From assembly GCF_028640845.1 (NCBI RefSeq), contig NC_080539.1:304454016-304518015 (forward strand): a stretch of 64,000 nt of DNA. The letters run 5' to 3'. The notes below the pieces were generated by a model. That model saw nothing but the letters and a program-made list of their open reading frames with translations. It had not been told where the DNA came from and ran no database searches. The translations under genes were made by a program, and so were the position numbers. Below are positions 32,721-43,883 of the stretch, one piece after another (within the stretch, counting starts at the first letter, position 1; every line of letters begins with the position of its first letter). The DNA is from Ahaetulla prasina (taxonomy: Eukaryota > Chordata > Lepidosauria > Squamata > Colubridae).

Positions 32721-35195
32721 CTGGAAGAAGACAGTTGAGCAAGTCAGATGTTCTGCTAATTAAATCTATTTGTCTGATTTATGCACAACATCTCTGGGAA
32801 TACACAGCAATACCTCCCAGAGTGTATACATGAAAATGCTACAGCCTCCCACAGATCAAGTGATAAAAATTAGTTTTGTATTATTCGGGCAGACTGTCAG
32901 CTCATTTGCAGTATTCTTTTGACTTAACATTAGCATACTCTCACTTGTTTCAGTTTTCAAGACTTTGTGCTCACTTTTATATATATTTTTGCATGGACAA
33001 ATGGACATATTTGTATTCCATTACAAAGAGAGACTTCTGGACAAACATTTATACAAAAGTTGCAGTGTTTTGCTGAGACAAACAATAGTATTTGTAGCCA
33101 TTTGGGACTAAGAATTACGTTTGAAATGTGCGTTAGAAAATACCGTACAAAAATATTACTACTATTGGGTTAAGATTATTGCTACCATTGGCATAAGTAA
33201 CAACATGTAAAATAAAGAGGGATAGGTCACAGAATCAGAACAGAGCAAAGGCTGATGCAAGAACAGGGGAAATGTTCATGGACAGAAAAAGGTCTGCAAC
33301 TACCATGATCACATGAGTTAGGACACAAGAGCTCCACGGGGATTCCCAATGGTGATGTAATTTGTGCAGACTCTCAATGATTCAAGGAGCTACGAGGGAA
33401 AGCAGGAATCTCGGCCTTCCATTGGTTTAGGCATCTGCATTGATATTAACTTTCAATTCTGCAGAGGTAACATAACGTTACTCCACATAGTCTCCTACTA
33501 CCCCATATGAAAGAAAAATCTTTCACACAGATATATACTAGGAGTTGCATTCTAATATCAGAAACCCAGAAGTAAATTTGCTCCTGACTCATTCAGGTTA
33601 GAAAAGAAGTCTTCTGACACCACTTAATAAACATGCACAGATAAAAAGCAGCAAAACAATTTATGACTAACAGCACAATGTGCTGAACAGAAGATTATAC
33701 AAGAATGAACAAATCCAGACTTAACAATGACAGCTTACCACACTTAACTTCAACAAAAAAAAATTGCCCAGCATTAATCTGGCATATAAAACTCATTGCC
33801 ATTTTAGTCCATTGAGATAACCTCATTTATGGTTCTGATTTCTCATATATAATCAGATAAACTGAACACATTTCGGTTATACCAGGAAATAAATTAAGCA
33901 CACAATTTATTCCTAATTAAACCAACTACTCTCTCTGTAGAAGCCAGTTTTATTATCAACATATCAATCATTGAAGGCTTTGTTTCTGGTCAATACACAG
34001 AATAATCCAATGTTTTGAAGAGATCTTAAAGAAAAAATACCCAAATCTTTGCTCCTTGAAGAGACATGTACTTGTGTTCCACTTATTTTTTAGAGAGCAA
34101 ACCAAATAAAACTCAGAATATATTACCAGTTATTTAAAACAAAATATCTAATAGCTTTTTGCATTGAGAGTGAATATCGAAAACATAAGAAACATCAAAC
34201 AGAGCCATAACATGGGTTATTATTATTATTTGTCTTAGCTTGTTCTGTGGACCCAGCCAAATAAAGTTAACACAATTAAACATGCTTAAAATAAACCATG
34301 ACTTAGTACAATGTATGGACCAGTCAAAATGAGAAGAAAAAGGCAGTGGTACCAAACATGTAGAAGGCTTCTGGCATCTTCAGCTCAAAATCAGTATCCA
34401 TCACTGCAGACCAGGACAGAATGAGATGTCAAAGTGGCCTGACCCAGCATTAGGCAGTTTCCTATCTACCTATCTAATGAAAAGGAGATGAAACAGCCTG
34501 CTGTGATCTGTCATTATGTAAGCCTCAGCACAAACCAAGAAGTGGAAGTGGTGAGAGAATCTTCCTAGCTAGTCTGCTTTGCCATTTCAAGAATGTTTAT
34601 TCTACATACTAATAACCAAAAAGTAATGAAATATTTCTCTGTGCATTTTTAAAGCTAGAAGGGAATCATTAAATAAACATTATTTCTGTCTCATTGAAAT
34701 ATAGCATACAACTCCATTACAAGCATCCTTTCATTTCAGTTATTGCAAACATAGAGCTTGCTGCTTTATCAGACATCTTCTGTGAAGTGAGCACCACTTT
34801 TTGAGCTGAACCCTATATTCCCAAAAGGAGTCAGGGCCTTCAGGCTTGATGAAATCACATATCATTGACTTTTAAATTCAATTAAAATAATGAAAAATAA
34901 TCAGAATGGTTGCACTCCAAATTTTAGATTACATTCTTCTATTTGATTGCAAATTTAGGAACGGCTCTGGTTCACATGATATCTATCTTCAAGATTTCAT
35001 GCAATCCTTGGAGATCGGGCTGTGTATCCTTGTTATACATACCAAGAACAAACTCAAACTGGGAGACAGAAACTCAGAGTAGATTATCTGTGAGGAAACA
35101 GTGTTGGTATTCTGAAGGCATTTCATAATGCAACTTCTAGTTGCAAGTTCACTTATGCTCACATAATGACTACAAAAAACCTTGCTATAATTTAC
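32721..35195. other. Intron between exons C and D
   Basis: 2.5 kb, unusually free of recognisable mobile elements compared with neighbouring introns. Confidence 0.65.
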
Positions 35196-35366
35196 CTTCC
35201 ATGACCAAACATTGACTATCATGTCATGCTGATAACCCACTGAGACAATGTACTTGGAGCTTGGTGAGAAGGCCACACATGCCACTCCATACTTATGCTC
35301 TTGAAGTTCAGCCATCTGGGTCCGCTCAGCAACATCCCATATACGGACTGCAGGCATATGCCCGCT
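35196..35366 (-). CDS. MAPKBP1: MAPKBP1 internal exon C
   Basis: 171 nt (57 codons, phase 0 at both ends), acceptor TTACAG and donor GTAAATT. It begins [14 protein letters not shown] and ends [10 protein letters not shown], giving one complete WD40 blade (VRIWDV) and most of the next ([23 protein letters not shown]). The intron before it (35367-42797) is 7.4 kb and holds an RTE copy, an L2 split by an LTR, and several hAT-type elements. Confidence 0.97.
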
Positions 35367-35599
35367 CTGTAAGCAGAAAGAGAATTGACCATTACAATAT
35401 AGTCACTTACATGCACTTTTATTCAAGCATGGAAGACAAGCCAAAACCGGCCTCAACCACAACAAAGTTAGTCTTTTGCAATGCTTTGGCGCTCTGTGAA
35501 ACAACATGAGTGGTACAGTTCCTCACTGGGGGAAACGCTCATTTTCCAAGTTTTGCTTCCCTAACAGTTCTCCCACAGATAAAACTGGCTTAATAGCTT

Positions 35600-36215
35600 C
35601 ACAATTCAACCCCCGAAGTTTATTGTTCTTATGGTCAAATACATGCAGCAATCAATTGTGAGGTTAATGTCCATGTTTCACTGGCATATGTTAGAGCTGG
35701 TAGCATACACTGATCAAAAACTTTTCTCTTGGGGCACAGGGGGAGGTTATTCTTGAAAATTATGCTTAGCTTGCCGAATGCCTGCCAACCACATTTAACA
35801 CGCTGTTCAATTTCCTTTATTGTATCACCTTCCATTGGTGCAAAGAGCCACGGAAAAATACATGCTCAGCATTACAAGACAAGGTAGAAAAACCTGCACG
35901 TAGATTAGAGAACAAATGAAAGTCTAAGGTATCATCAAGAGAGTAAAAGAATTGAAATAGAAATAAGCTGATCACATATCAAGAAAAATTGATGGCAGGT
36001 GGACCAAGACAATCATAGAATGGATCCCATTTGATAAAAAGCATCCACGAAAGAGACTTAAAATAAGATGGATCGATGGTATCGGCAAGTATTGCGAATC
36101 AATTAAAAAAGGCTCAAGATTCTATTGGTTGGAAACATGTGGAAGAGGCCTTCATCCTGCAGCTGGTAGACAGTGGCTAAAATGATGATGACGACAACGA
36201 CATGCAACCAAAAAA
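35600..36215. mobile_element. RTE-type LINE with inverted 5' segment
   Basis: Minus strand 35640-35835 encodes IEQRVKCGWQAFGKLSIIFK ... VFDQCMLPALTYASETWTLT. Plus strand about 35845-36185 encodes the next part of the same protein (VQRATEKYMLSITRQGRK, then RWTKTIIEWIPFDKKHPRKR, IRWIDGIGKYCESIKK), with in-frame stops. It ends at GATGATGACGACAACGAC and an A-run. The two pieces are contiguous in RTE proteins but oppositely oriented here. Confidence 0.75.
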
Positions 36216-36357
36216 AAAATGATGTTGATTGGATTGGGGTGTTACCACTTTATTTTATTGCCCTTTTCTGTGGAATCAGGAGAAAGTTGATTTTTTAGCT
36301 ATGGTCAGAATAACGATTGTTTGCCATTATGTGTTCCCTATTAAGGCAAAAATGGAG

Positions 36358-36423
36358 AAATAATTAATTAATAATAAATTAATAAATAAAAATAAAAAAA
36401 TAAAAATAATATAAATAAAAAAA

Positions 36424-36456
<33 letters not shown>

Positions 36457-36475
36457 ACATTAATAAATAATTAAT
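36358..36475. repeat. A-rich (AATAAA)n tract
   Basis: About 115 bp of AATAAA/AAAAT units, probably grown from a retroelement tail. Confidence 0.9.
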
Positions 36476-36956
36476 ATGGAAAGGACCAGGGCGTCATAAA
36501 GAAGAATACAAAAACCACTTATTTATTAGCTCTTTTATCAAAGCCTGTTAAAATGGCTTTTTTGTTAGGGAAATGTCATTTAGTAGCAAATAATTGTAGG
36601 ATGTTTTCTAGATTTAAATAGGCTTCTTGAAAATGTTCAGAGGCCAATCTCAAGTGTGTAGACATAACAAAACTAGGTGTTCAAGGCACACATAACCCTA
36701 TCTTTCCATGCATTCAGAGTAATAAACAGGTAATGGTTAAGGGGAGATGAAAGGAGAAGTAAAAGGATGTAACAGGTGGCCGTCAGAATCTGTGGGAATG
36801 AAAATGTGGAAGAGGGAGAGAAAAAGAAGGCTGCCAATAAACTTCCAGGTTAGCTTGAGGTGTTGATTGTCTTTAATGACCTGTGTGATCTAGCCTACAG
36901 GACCACTTTCTCTTAGGAGTATCTGCCTCACTAATAAAACCCACCAGAATGGGCTT

Positions 36957-37020
36957 GAGAGCCAGTGTAACATAATGGTTAAAGCACCAGCTAGAAACTG
37001 GGAAACTCTGAGTTCTAGTT
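36957..37020 (+). mobile_element. 5' part of a tRNA-type SINE (continues near 38400)
   Basis: GAGCCAGTGTAACATAATGG and TTAAAGCACC...CTAGAAACTGGGAAACTC have A-box-like context. The remainder (CAGCTGGGTGACCTTAGGCC ... AACCACTTCTGAAATTC) is found after the L2, at 38405-38580. Confidence 0.6.
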
Positions 37021-38293
37021 TATTTATTTATTTATTTATTTATTTATTCAATTTATATACCGCCCTTCTCCCGAAGGACTCAGGGCGGTTTACAGCCAAA
37101 TAAAAAACAGATTCCACAAAAATTAAAAAAACATTTTAAAAAACTAATTCAATTAGGCCGAGAATAGACTAAAACTATAATAAAACCCATATTAAAACTA
37201 CATTAAGCCAGCCCTGCACAATAAAACAAAAAGGTCTTTAGCTTGCGTCGAAAGGTCCGGAGGTCAGGGAGTTGATGTATCCCCAGAGCCAGCTCATTCC
37301 AGAGGGCAGGAGCCCCCACAGAGAAGGCTCTCCCCCTGGAGGCCGCCAGTCGACATTGTTTGACTGACGGCACCCTGAGGAGACCCTCCCTATGGGAGTG
37401 CACGGGTCGATGGGAGGCTAATGGTAGCAGCAGGCGGTCCCATAAATAACCCGGTCCTATGCCATGGAGAGCTTTAAAGGTGGTAACCAACACCTTGAAT
37501 TGCACCCGGAAGACCACCGGAAGCCAGTGCAGCTTGCGCAGGAGAGGTGTCACATGTGTTCTGTTTCCCTTCCCCCAATACTCCCAGCAAAGAGTCCGTC
37601 AGAGGCCTTCCTTTTTTTTCCCTTTTATTTACATAGATACATGTCCTGGCCACGTCTACCCACGGGCCTGCCAAGTTTCTGGAGATAACGAGGAAATTAT
37701 AGATAAGGCCAGAATTACTCACGAATATATTCTTCCCTCCATGAATTAGCTTGCGCCAAATTCATTGCTTTGTCCGAGACAAAAAACCAGGAAGTCCCGC
37801 CTCCTATTTATAGTCTCTGCAGATGTCACTGCATGACAATTATGACTTGGCTTTGTCCCAACTCTTCCGCTGCTGCGCACGCCGATCAAGCCTTCGTAAT
37901 CTTGCGTCCCTCCAAAACTGTTCTTGGGGCGCTACAAATCAGAAGAAGGCCCGGGAGAATCAGGCCTTGCCGGCCCCTCCCTTTGAGTGGGTGCCAGGGA
38001 GGGAGAGGGCTCAAGAGAAGCAGGGCTTGCCAGGTCTTCTCCCTCATTTTCTGAATCATCCGAGTCCAGGAGTCTGGGTCCAGGAACCTGGGTCACAACA
38101 ACATGGGAGCCTCGAGATACTCCCTCTATTACCCGCGCAGCCGCATTCTGGACCAGTTGGAGCCTCCGGGTGCTCTTCAAGGGGAGCCCCATGTAGAGAG
38201 CATTACAGTAGTCCAGGCGGGAAGTGACGAGGGCGTGCATAGGGACGAGGGCGTGCATAGGGAAACCTGGTCTAGGAAGGGATGCAACTAGTT
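37021..38293 (-). mobile_element. L2-type LINE 3' end, split by a solo LTR
   Basis: Tail (TTTA)n at 37021-37050 and the stem CCGCCCTTCTCCCGAAGGAC. The minus strand encodes LHWLPVVFRVQFKVLVTTFK and LPDLRTFRRKLKTFLF. Coding homology resumes after the LTR (VTSRLDYCNALYMGLPLKST). Close relative of the 21.3-kb copy. Confidence 0.9.
37557..38100 (-). mobile_element. Solo LTR (544 bp) with ACATG duplication
   Basis: Starts TGTTCTG and ends CACAACA. The same ACATG lies at 37552-37556 and 38101-38105, and the L2 reads continuously when it is removed. On the minus strand there is a TATAAATAG box (about 37810) and, downstream, AATAAA (about 37625), in the order expected for an LTR. No internal viral genes remain. 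Gypsy or endogenous retrovirus cannot be told apart from the LTR alone. Confidence 0.85.
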
Positions 38294-38294
38294 A

Positions 38295-38410
38295 GAACAG
38301 AATAGAATTTTTTATTGGCCAAGTGTGATTGGACACACAAGGAATTTGTCTTGGTGTATATGCTCTCGGTGTACATAAAAGAAAAGATACCTTCATTATA
38401 AAGATAGTTC
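38295..38410 (-). mobile_element. CR1-type (snake L3-like) LINE 3' end
   Basis: Minus strand ends TCCAATCACACTTGGCCAAT then AAAAAATTCTATTCTG, the same end as the 47.3-kb copy. Only the last ~110 bp is present. Confidence 0.75.
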
Positions 38411-38580
38411 TGGATTATGCACAAATCCAGCTGGGTGACCTTAGGCCAATCACTGTCTCTTAGTCCTAGGAGCCAGGCAATGGAAAACCACTTCTGAAAT
38501 TCTACCAAGCAGACTGCATGGTCTCATCAAGCAGTCTTCAAGAGTCAACACTGACTTGAAGGTCACCCAAAAGGGCTTGC
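38405..38580 (+). mobile_element. 3' part of tRNA-type SINE split by L2
   Basis: AGCTGGGTGACCTTAGGCCA ... GAAAACCACTTCTGAAATTC ... GAGTCAACACTGACTTGAAG continues the fragment at 36957-37020. Confidence 0.6.
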
Positions 38581-39127
38581 TCTGTCTTTTCACTCGTAGT
38601 CTGCTATCTTCACTGCCATCACAGAAGCAATTTTTCTCAGTAGTTGTTTCCCATCTGTAAAATAATATTCTGCCAGATATCCAAATTGCTCCTGGCTTTC
38701 ATAAAATCCATCAAATCATGGCTCTTTCATCAGGTCTTATAGTCTGGAGTGGTATTTGTCATTTCTAGTAACAGATGTTGACTTTTGCGCAGTGGTTGTT
38801 AAAAGGATTAGATCCCCAGAGCTGAATTCTGCCATACATTATTTTTATATAAATCATACTTGCTGTTATTTTACTGAAATGTATATTGTATGTTTTTAAC
38901 CCAATTTACAACACCCAGTCGAAGTCAGCTCTAATTGAAGACGTGGGTAAGCTCAACAGAAATAAATTTATAAATAAAAATGGACACCACCTAAAAAATA
39001 AAATCTCCATTTGAAAAGTACATTTCTGGAAATGGTGTAAAATATATGTTTTTACTGGTATGTTAAGTGATGTGGATGTCAAGGTCATATGCAAAATGTG
39101 GGTAATATAACTAAAATATTGTATATT

Positions 39128-39520
39128 GAGCGGTCAGGAGGAAGGCTGAGATTTCTACAGACCCTCACATCCTGGACATAATCTGTTTCAACTCCTTCCC
39201 TTGGGAGGACACTACAGAGTATTGCATGTCAAAACAACTAGACACAGGGACAGTTTTTTCTCGCGCGTCATCAATCTCCTGAACACCTAATTCTCACACT
39301 CCTGTCTCATATTTATGTATATTTAGCCATGTAGTATGGGTATAATGTTATTATTTATATCTTATTATCTTTATTCCACCCACTTATTGTGGTGGTGATG
39401 ATAATGATGATTCTGTTCTTTGCATGTACACTGAGAACTTCTGTACCAGAAACAAATTCCTTGTATGTCTAATCATACTTGGTCAAATAAAGTGTTCTGT
39501 TCTGTTCTGTTCTCCCACAA
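39128..39520 (+). mobile_element. CR1-type LINE 3' end with (TTCTG)n tail
   Basis: CCCTCACATCCTGGACATAA, AACAACTAGACACAGGGACAG and the end CATACTTGGTCAAATAAAGT match the 47.3-kb LINE. The tail is GTTCT repeated, a variant of the usual ATTCT. Confidence 0.8.
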
Positions 39521-39565
39521 TCTCTAAAGTCATCTTTAAAGATTCTTGTAATGAATAGCTTATAA

Positions 39566-39700
39566 CAGGGGTGTCCAAACTTGGTCCCTTTAAGACTTGT
39601 GGACTTCAACTCCCAGAGTTCCTCAGCCAGCTTTGCTGGCTGAGGGACTCTGGGAGTTGAAGTCCACAAGTCTTAAAGGGACTAAGTTTGGACACCCCTG
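39566..39700. mobile_element. Near-perfect palindromic hAT-type MITE (135 bp)
   Basis: Arms CAGGGGTGTCCAAACTTGGT and its complement at the right end (ending GGACACCCCTG). The central CAGCCAGCTTTGCTGGCTG is also self-complementary. Identical GCTTATAA duplications at 39558-39565 and 39701-39708. It would fold into a ~65-bp hairpin. Confidence 0.95.
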
Positions 39701-39890
39701 GCTTATAACATTCACACTTCTGAGATGGGACATATATTTAAGGAATATACTGGAGATATATAAGAATAAACTGGAGCAAGATGAATACTTCTCTAACAGG
39801 GTACAATAAGAAAAGAAAAAATCATATCTCAAACTACAAAATTATCCTGAAGAATTAATTACTAGCAGAAGCAAAGTCAACATTATAGGT

Positions 39891-40310
39891 CTGGGATATC
39901 AAACTCAAGGCCCGGGGGCCGGATCCCACCCATGGGGTATTTAGATCTGGCCCGCAAGGCTGTTCTGGAAACAGCAAAGGACTGATCCATGGTGCTTCTG
40001 CCAGCGAAAATGGGTTCTCAAGCTCCGTTTCAGCTGCCACTGCCTCCTGCAACCCTCTGCCAATGAAAACAGAGCTCGGTGGTCCTCCCGAACTCCGTTT
40101 TCACTGGCAGAGGGCTGCAAGAGGCTGTGGCAGCCAAAAACGGAACTTTAGAGCTTGTTTTCACTGGCAGAGCACTCAGGCCACCACAGGCACCCCCGAC
40201 AGGAGTGACATTGAGCTGGCCACGCCCACCTGGCCATGGCCACCCCACTCCCCCCAAAGTCAAACACAACCCTGATACAGCCCTCAATGAAATTGAGTTT
40301 GACATCCCTG
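39891..40310. mobile_element. hAT-type element (420 bp)
   Basis: Ends CTGGGATATCAAACTC and GAGTTTGACATCCCTG. Flanks TTATAGGT / TTATAGGC match at 7 of 8. Interior repeats of CCGTTTTCACTGGCAGAGGG-type units in both orientations. Confidence 0.85.
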
Positions 40311-41801
40311 TTATAGGCAATCACTGCATGAGAATGGAAAGGAGAGAATAGTTGCCCTTTGTTTAAGGAAGAGAGGAAGTGACAGAGGCACTGGATTCTA
40401 CAACCAACACCATGTTAAGAGCCCAACTGTCCAATCATGAAATGTCAGTATTAACATTTATCCAATCCCTTGCCATTTAAAGTTGCAGGAATTCCTCTTC
40501 CCTATAGAGTGAACCATTCCAGCCTTCTGCCGTTGTTTGCTATATTGCCACTAAGCATAACTTTTTTTTAAAAAAAAAGGATAATGGATTGCAGTTATTG
40601 CAGTGTTTATGAGGCATAGTCAAACAGAGCTAAGAGTTAGTTCCACTGATTTAAAGTTTGGATAATGTTCTGTACAGAGAGGGCTTCAAAACTCCAAAAG
40701 AAGATGAGCAGTCTGTTGCTTCAGAAGTCATGAGAGGCTAGAGGCTGAGCAGCCATCTGTCAAAGATACTGTTATTGCATCCAACTTTGTAAATCCTGCA
40801 TTAAGCAGAGGCTGACCTCAAAGGGCCTTTCCAACTTAGGGTCTTATATCCTGTGGCAAAATGTTCTGAGCATCAGATTCTCATGAAATAAGAGAAGGCC
40901 CCGCCTTGCTCTTAAGCGATCAGGGATACGTTGCTGCCCATTCTCAAATCTAATATTTTAAATCCCGCACAATCATTCTGATGTTGACCCACTTACAAGC
41001 TTGCAGGTCATGTGACTAGCATTCGCATTTTACAGTTCATTGCTTGACTTGGTGGGAGTGGGGTGAATCACCCCTTGAATTCAATAACTGCAGTCCAAAA
41101 CATTCAAGATAATGAAGGGATTGTGTACACAGTCCATTAGTAAATCAGCTTCTTTGGACACACATGGCAGCCACCCAACATGGACAACAAGAGGCTGTCA
41201 ACATTTTTGTGGCTTCAAGCAAGCACCAATTCAAACTTCATAACACACACAGTGGCAGTATTGTATGTATAACTGATCTACATCAGAAACGGAATACTGG
41301 CTTTTTCAGCTTCATACATTTTTTTAAAAATGAAAAGTTTTGTTGCCAACAACTAAACCCAGTGTTGCCAAATCTACAACATCAGTATCTTTGTTATTAT
41401 ATTCAATTTTTTCCCCCAAGGACCTTCCCTCATAAAAAGTGTAAATGAGACTATACACATTGGCTTCTTTGTACCCCATCCAAAGCAGAAGTTCAACATC
41501 ATCCTTTCATTTTCTACAATGAATTAACACATTAGGATTTGATCTGGAAGAGGTGCTTCAGAGCTCATGGAGAGTGCAAGACAAAATTGGTTTGCAGTTC
41601 ATTTAACTCTTCTATATTAAATATGAAGTTTTGCGAAAACTGAAGGCCCACTGCCATCAAATGGTTTTCACCTTACAGATCCATCTCTATGGCTTCCCTG
41701 GTCTAAATGTCCCATCCTCCTGCCCCGCCCCCACAGTGCTTATTGCAAAACAATCCCAAATGAGCAACTAGTTTCCTTTCTACTTTTCCAGGCACTTAAA
41801 T
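40311..41801. other. Intronic sequence, mostly unassigned
   Basis: A faint Tigger-like segment may lie at about 40940-41060 (CATGTGACTAGCATTC context); otherwise nothing recognised. Confidence 0.5.
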
Positions 41802-41943
41802 AAGTGGTGGGATGCCCCCGGTTCAGACCAGTTCTTGCGAACCGGTAGTAAAACCTGGGGGAGGCCCCACCTACCGACCCCAACGTCCTCAGGAAGCGTC
41901 TGCGCTGCGAACCGGTAGTAAAGGTAAGTAGAACCCACCCCTG
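41802..41943. mobile_element. hAT-type MITE, 142 bp
   Basis: Exact ACTTAAAT duplication at 41794-41801 and 41944-41951. Ends AAGTGGTGGGATGC and AACCCACCCCTG. Two internal GCGAACCGGTAGTAAA copies. Short version of the 100-356 family. Confidence 0.9.
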
Positions 41944-42797
41944 ACTTAAATCAATGTATCCACAGATTAAGAATTTTCTTTCTATTTAATAAAACAAGAC
42001 ATTCTTCAGATATTTTAGTAATTATGTATTTGCAACTTGAGCAACTCTTCTTACTTTCCACTGAGACTGAATCTTCTTTATGTACCCACAATAAGGTATT
42101 TTTTTACCTTTGTTCACAAGCCTTGCATTGGAAACACCATGAATTATCAACAGAACATGACCCTTGTACAAGAAGCCCAGGTTAAGAAATCAGAGAGACT
42201 AAATCAGCTCCAGCTCTTTATATTTACAGTATAAGCTGTCTTGATGACTCTCCTAATACCTGCTTCAAACTCTGTGCAGCCATAGGACTGAAGCTGAAGC
42301 TATCAGCACTGTTCTTCCGGAGCATGCTATTTCAAGTGTATAGGTCTTTTCAATAGTGAGCCTGTTGCATAGCGGCCTAGATCTGATGCCCTCAAAATGG
42401 TGCCTCCATCAGTTAAGCTTGATCAAGAGTGAGGCCCAAATTGAGATGAAAGGGTAGGCAACGACTGGCCACCACCATCTTTTTTTACCTTAAATATCAA
42501 TGGAAAAGGCAGTCATCTCCACCTTCTTGTGGTCCCAAGTAGCTGTGGACACTGGTGTAGAGTACATAAGTAGGAATTCTGGTCTTTCAAAGGTAGATGG
42601 GCAACAACAAGCTTACACCTGGATCCCAAACCCTTTCTTCCTGCCACCCAAAGCAAGGAACTATTTTTTTGTTGTAGCATGGCTCTCTCCCCAGGTCATG
42701 AGTAAGGCTTTTAAATCATTCCTTTCTCAGTTGACTATTGAAATATGAAGGAATGCTTGAATTTCTGGCACATGAGAGCCATGTGACCCTAACTTAC

Positions 42798-42855
42798 CTC
42801 TCCAGTAACCAGGTATTTTCCATCAGGAGAAAAAGCAAGGGCTGTAATAGTCTTC
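42798..42855 (-). CDS. MAPKBP1: MAPKBP1 internal exon B
   Basis: 58 nt with acceptor GTACAG and donor GTAAGTT. It completes the split Arg codon and encodes KTITALAFSPDGKYLVTGE, a typical WD40 strand pair (A-LAFSPDGKYL). It ends in phase 0. The intron to exon A is just under 1 kb and is among the shorter introns here. Confidence 0.95.
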
Positions 42856-43639
42856 CTGTACAAAAGAAGAAATCCTACTGTGAAATGCTACAAAATCAAT
42901 ATAATATTGGCATTTTCAACTCAATAAAATTAAGTAACGATAAGGTCATGCAGTTTAAGTGATGTTCCTATACAATTCCTTGCACTGTGAAGGAAGGTTT
43001 CACAGAGCCAAACACTACATCCTTATTTGCCTAGGTGTTGAAGCAACATAGCCTGTTGTATAAATATTTGTCTGTTAAAGCTTTTGAATGTCAGACTATT
43101 TATTTATTCATTCATTAAATTTCTAAGCTGCTCAACTTCAGAATGACTCGAGGCAGCATGGGAGGAAACACAGGAAAGCAGAACAAAATGGACATCTGTG
43201 TTAAGCTGATGGTTGCTTTAGCATGCTTTTTCAACAGAGATTTATTCAGATGTTAGATCCAGGCAGGAGTCTTTTAGGGAAAAAAGGCTTCAACAGCTCA
43301 GGCCTCCACAGCATTTCATAAAAAGGAAAAACACAAAACTTCAATGCACAACAGCCCACTCTGTAAATGCTTTATTGTTTTAAGCACCTGAACTGCAGAA
43401 TAACCTAACATTACGTTAAATTAAGAAATCAGCTGTTTAACCACAATTTTGTTCCCCACGATTATCATCACCATGACTTGATTTCTAGCATTCACAAAGT
43501 AAGATATACTCAGGAGTTCAACATAAAGGAAATTCAGTATTCCACTTTCGTAATAAATTTTCAAAGAATAGAAAAGAAATTTTGTGATCCCAATTCAAAC
43601 TGTTCCTATAAACTTGTTTGTACGCATTGCTTCCCTGTA

Positions 43640-43690
43640 TGTGTGTGTGTGTGTGAGAGAGAGGGGGGGGGAGGGAGGGAGGGAGGGAGA
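43640..43690. repeat. (GT)n(GA)n(GGGA)n tract
   Basis: Compound tract 131 bp beyond the exon A donor on the minus strand. Confidence 0.95.
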
Positions 43691-43820
43691 ACTTTAGATG
43701 CATGTAGGTTGTAAAACTGAGACACAGTTCTTAATTGGGAAGATTATTGATAAATCCTCAACATTTACTTCAAGATCATATAAACAAGTCAATCATTGAG
43801 AACTCTATGTTTTCACTTAC

Positions 43821-43883
43821 CTGGAGCTGTTTAGAATATGATGCTGCTTGTTTTTCCTGGGGTTAAACAGCACAACAACACAC
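43821..43883 (-). CDS. MAPKBP1: MAPKBP1 internal exon A (first seen in window)
   Basis: 63 nt, bounded by a CTGTAG acceptor and GTAAGTGA donor. It begins with the last base of a split codon and ends with AG of a split Arg codon. It encodes CVVVLFNPRKNKQHHILNSS, the first WD40 blade after the N-terminal leader, corresponding to about residues 70-90 of the human protein. The upstream exon must supply the first two bases of the split codon (Gly in mammals) and was not found to the right. Confidence 0.93.

Larger units (their letters stand above)
2379..43883 (-). other. MAPKBP1: MAPKBP1 gene body, 17 internal exons (partial gene)
   Basis: MAPKBP1 (JNK-binding protein 1) is a large cytoplasmic WD40 scaffold, about 1500 residues in mammals. 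It binds JNK pathway kinases, modulates TRAF2/NF-kB and NOD2 signalling, and is linked to centrosome/cilium biology (human nephronophthisis 20). Translating the minus strand gives 17 exons, all AG/GT bounded and phase compatible, joining into one 695-codon frame through most of the two WD40 propellers. The paralogue WDR62 has the same architecture, but wording such as [15 protein letters not shown] and [10 protein letters not shown] matches MAPKBP1 as I remember both. The N-terminal ~69 residues and the C-terminal half (JNK-binding and coiled-coil tail) are not in the window. No stop, frameshift or lost splice site was seen, so the gene looks functional. Introns range from about 0.1 kb to about 8 kb and are loaded with mobile elements. 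Confidence 0.95.

Noticed and set aside
2379..43883. Assignment to WDR62 instead of MAPKBP1
   Set aside because: Same architecture, but residues in exons D, E, F and I match MAPKBP1 wording at positions where WDR62 differs, as far as I recall the two families.
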